From positions 868,001-932,000 of the forward strand of contig NZ_LR215979.1 of the NCBI RefSeq assembly GCF_900683735.1: DNA of 64,000 nt, read 5' to 3'. Positions 61,787 through 64,000 of this stretch are shown in pieces. Position numbers and translations under genes: made by a program. The notes under the pieces are model-generated. The model saw only the letters and a program-made list of their open reading frames with translations, was not told where the DNA came from and ran no database searches. The stretch's first letter is position 1, and every line of letters begins with the position of its first letter. The stretch is from Fusobacterium ulcerans ATCC 49185. Lineage in GTDB: Bacteria > Fusobacteriota > Fusobacteriia > Fusobacteriales > Fusobacteriaceae.

Positions 61787-62437
61787 ATGAGGGGAAAGAA
61801 ATTTTTAATGTTAGTTATAGGAATAATTTTTTTTAATATATCTCTTATAGTCTTAGGAAATGAAGAAGAGGAAACTCAGGAAATCAAAAAAGGAATAGAA
61901 TATTATGAAATGAAAAATTATGATTCAGCAGAAAAGATATGGAAGCCATTAGCAGATAAAGGAAACAAAGTAGCACAATACAATATGGGGCTTTTATATA
62001 AAGTTCAGGAAAAATATGATCTTTCAGAAAAGTATTATAAATTATCAGCAGATCAAGGATATCTTGCTTCTCAGGAAAGACTAGGGTATTATTATTATAA
62101 GCAAAAGAAAGAGTATAAGGAATCTGAAAAATATTATAAAATGGCAGCAGATCAGGGAAGTAATTATGGTTATTGCGGATTAGGATACTTATACAATACT
62201 TTAGATCAGCAGGATTTGGCAGAGAAATATTATCTGATAGCTGCTGATAGAGGAGACCATCTTGCACAAAATAATTTGGCAATAATATATGAGGAGCAGG
62301 GAAGATACAGATTGGCATATAAATACTATAAGATGTCAGAAAAACAAGGATATACTTTTGCCAAAGATAATTTAAAAGTATTTAAGAAGAAATTATTGAA
62401 CCTCAGCTGGAAAGAGAGAATTCTATTCTATAAATAA
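61787..62437 (+). CDS. Exported Sel1/TPR-repeat protein
   Basis: A 216-residue protein with an N-terminal signal peptide (LMLVIGIIFFNISLIVLG) and about four to five Sel1-like repeats of 36 residues (AEKIWKPLADKGNKVAQYNMGLLY; SEKYYKLSADQGYLASQERLGYYY and so on). These form a superhelix for protein-protein contacts, often in envelope assemblies. AAGGAGGG precedes the ATG. A partner is not evident. Confidence 0.8.
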   Translation: MRGKKFLMLVIGIIFFNISLIVLGNEEEETQEIKKGIEYYEMKNYDSAEKIWKPLADKGNKVAQYNMGLLYKVQEKYDLSEKYYKLSADQGYLASQERLGYYYYKQKKEYKESEKYYKMAADQGSNYGYCGLGYLYNTLDQQDLAEKYYLIAADRGDHLAQNNLAIIYEEQGRYRLAYKYYKMSEKQGYTFAKDNLKVFKKKLLNLSWKERILFYK

Positions 62438-62446
62438 TTTGAAAGA

Positions 62447-62496
62447 AAACTACATTCAGAATCTTGGATAGATAAGATGAAGGTGTAGTTTTTTAT
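62447..62496 (+). terminator. Terminator after the Sel1-repeat gene
   Basis: AAACTACA / TGTAGTTT stem with a long loop, then T6. Confidence 0.6.
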
Positions 62497-62530
62497 TAAA
62501 CTAATAAAATATAAAGGCTAAATTTTATAA

Positions 62531-62625
62531 AAAACTTATTCTGTAGAAAGAGATTAGTACAACCAATCTAGAAAGAATGAAGCTAAAGGAGAATGGATAG
62601 TTGGAGTAGTATTGGGGTATAATTC
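62531..62625 (+). pseudogene. Autotransporter barrel C-terminal remnant
   Basis: Thirty-one codons align without gaps to the last residues of the autotransporter at 10280-13720: TYSVERD-stop-YNQSRKNEAKGEW then IVGVVLGYN, against TYAVERDSHNGAGKNKTKGEW then IVGAGLGYKF. One internal stop and loss of the final aromatic residue show it is dead. Confidence 0.8.
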
Positions 62626-62710
62626 TAGTTCTATAAATATCAACCTTGTATTTTTGATAAATTAGTATATAATCAAATTAATAATTACACTTAAAAGATA
62701 AAATACTAAA

Positions 62711-62746
62711 GAGAGCTATCTGCCATAATCAGATAGTTCTTTTTTG
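62711..62746 (+). terminator. Terminator of the former autotransporter gene
   Basis: AGAGCTATCTG / CAGATAGTTCT stem with an eight-base loop, then T6. Confidence 0.75.
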
Positions 62747-62897
62747 TTTAATATTGATGAAGGGATAAATATTGTAAAATATTAGATTAGGATATAGATT
62801 TTATTAAATAAAGATATTCCATTTTCAAAATTAATGTATTATACTATATTTATAAAAAAACAAGGAATATAGAATAAAATAATCTGGGGGAGTTAAT

Positions 62898-64000
62898 ATG
62901 TCTGGGAAAGATTTTAAATACATGAAGAGAATATTCAAAGGAAAAATAAAAATGACATTGAGAACAATAGTGATGTTTCTAGTAACAGGAACAATATCTT
63001 TGTCAATGACAGAAGAAGAGATAAAAAAGAAAGCAGAGGAATTTAGAACAGAAGAATATTACTATATGGGCTGGGGAGAAGGAAATAATCCATTAGACAC
63101 AATAAATGCAGCAGAAGCATATGCACAGGGATATACAGGAAAAGGAGTTACATTGGGAATAGTAGATGATTATGTAAATTTATCCCATAGTGAATTTTTA
63201 AATAAGGATAATTCATATGTAATAGGAAAAATACCAGAAGATATGGATTGGTCGAAAAATGATCATGGAACTCATGTAGCAGGAATAATGTCAGCCTCAA
63301 AAGATGGAAAGGGAATGCATGGAGCAGCTTTTAACAGTAATCTTGTATCTGGTCTTTTTTCTACTAGTGAAGGTCTAGTAAAAGCATATAGTTATTTTAA
63401 TATAAGAGAAGATATAAAGATAATAAATAATAGTTGGGCAGATTTTATATATATTGATGAAATTCATAATACAGATGGAGAAAACTACAAAGGCAGAGAT
63501 GGATTTTTAAAAATAATGCAAGAATATGAAGACATTTCAAATAATATGGAAGTATTGAAAAGCAGTATGAAATCATATAATAAGCTATTGATTTTTGGAA
63601 ATGCAAACTCTGGGCATATAACACCATCTCTATACCCTTTATTATCATACCTAGATAAAGATGTAAAAAATAATATAATAGGAGTAACAGCATTAAATAC
63701 ATATGATGAAAGAGGTGATTCAAGACTTCTAGCAGTATTTTCAGATTTAAATAAATATAATGAAGAAAACAGTATATCAGCACCAGGAACAGTGATAAAT
63801 TCCGCATATGCAGACAATATGGGGGAATATATTGAGTATGATGGAACTTCTATGGCAACTCCAATAGTGACAGGAGTAGGTGGATTAGTGCAGGAAGCCT
63901 TTCCATATATGTCAGGAAAACAGATAGGAGATGTACTGTTATCAACAGCAGAGAAAATTATTGATAAAACTCAGGGAATTACAGCAACAATACAGGAAGA
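62898..64000 (+). CDS. Subtilisin-like (S8) serine protease autotransporter, 5' part
   Basis: The first 367 residues of a protein continuing past the window. An extended signal region (hydrophobic at about 22-36) is followed by an S8 protease domain. The triad is D90 or D91 in LGIVDDYVN, H123 in NDHGTHVAG and S318 in DGTSMATPIV, with N235 as oxyanion residue. In fusobacteria such domains form the passenger of type V autotransporters; the barrel should lie beyond the edge. GGGGGAG lies before ATG 62898. It probably degrades host or surface proteins outside the cell. Confidence 0.88.
   Translation, partial: MSGKDFKYMKRIFKGKIKMTLRTIVMFLVTGTISLSMTEEEIKKKAEEFRTEEYYYMGWGEGNNPLDTINAAEAYAQGYTGKGVTLGIVDDYVNLSHSEFLNKDNSYVIGKIPEDMDWSKNDHGTHVAGIMSASKDGKGMHGAAFNSNLVSGLFSTSEGLVKAYSYFNIREDIKIINNSWADFIYIDEIHNTDGENYKGRDGFLKIMQEYEDISNNMEVLKSSMKSYNKLLIFGNANSGHITPSLYPLLSYLDKDVKNNIIGVTALNTYDERGDSRLLAVFSDLNKYNEENSISAPGTVINSAYADNMGEYIEYDGTSMATPIVTGVGGLVQEAFPYMSGKQIGDVLLSTAEKIIDKTQGITATIQE

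Noticed and set aside
63445-63817. Two minus-strand frames inside the S8 protease
   Set aside because: They overlap clear catalytic-domain coding on the plus strand and have no ribosome site.

Overview
The window is AT-rich, gene-dense bacterial chromosome with a Gram-negative envelope (TonB/ExbB/ExbD, a BtuB-type receptor, autotransporters ending in Y-K-F) combined with Firmicutes-like informational and metabolic genes (SigH-like sigma factor, RepA_N initiator, 4-hydroxybutyrate fermentation, DUF523, MORN-type repeat lipoproteins). This mix, the very low GC and the autotransporter style point to Fusobacterium, probably one of the larger-genome species of the varium/ulcerans/mortiferum group. 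The species-level placement is inference; no rRNA or tRNA gene is present to confirm it.

Layout. 1-6.1 kb: a heavy-metal P-type ATPase (cut by the window edge), a methyltransferase, a small secreted protein, and a thiolase/acetoacetyl-CoA reductase pair. 6.3-13.7 kb: a MORN-repeat lipoprotein, a broken patatin phospholipase, a DUF4184 membrane protein and a large autotransporter behind a long structured leader with a Fur-box-like site. 13.8-21.3 kb: DUF523 and thioesterase genes, then a PAS/sigma54 activator next to a five-gene 4-hydroxybutyrate operon (abfD, NifU-like, abfT, permease, small Cys protein). Tandem activator palindromes and a textbook -24/-12 promoter can be read between them. 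21.5-30 kb: housekeeping genes (GNAT, nitroreductase, ruvC, sigma factor, M23 peptidase + bactofilin, TauE, CNNM/CBS protein, DUF4261).

30-43 kb is a vitamin B12 island. Five cobalamin riboswitches in about 11 kb sit in front of a secreted cobaltochelatase (cbiK), a BtuFCD-type ABC importer, exbB-exbD-tonB, a MORN-repeat operon with two tiny proteins, and a BtuB-type receptor with an FMN-binding partner. A dead receptor tail lies just beyond. Together they would sense corrinoid shortage, energise outer-membrane uptake and import corrinoid. The MORN operon is the member with no known role in this pathway.

43-53 kb: a PLP lyase, an aldo/keto reductase, a sirtuin, a candidate small RNA, a META lipoprotein and an HD phosphohydrolase. 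A patchwork follows: an IS91-like element with a stop in its transposase, a candidate membrane-toxin/immunity pair, and a diverged second copy of the HD gene 3' end exactly 3,556 bp downstream of the first. 53-57.5 kb looks like an integrated replicon: RepA_N initiator, DnaB helicase, two 10-bp-phased iteron arrays 110 bp apart, an AAA-ATPase remnant and a strong-promoter small RNA. 57.6-64 kb: a SorC regulator with an oligopeptide-type binding protein, a lipoprotein, an alpha/beta hydrolase, a Sel1-repeat protein, an autotransporter tail remnant, and the start of a subtilisin-type autotransporter that runs off the window.
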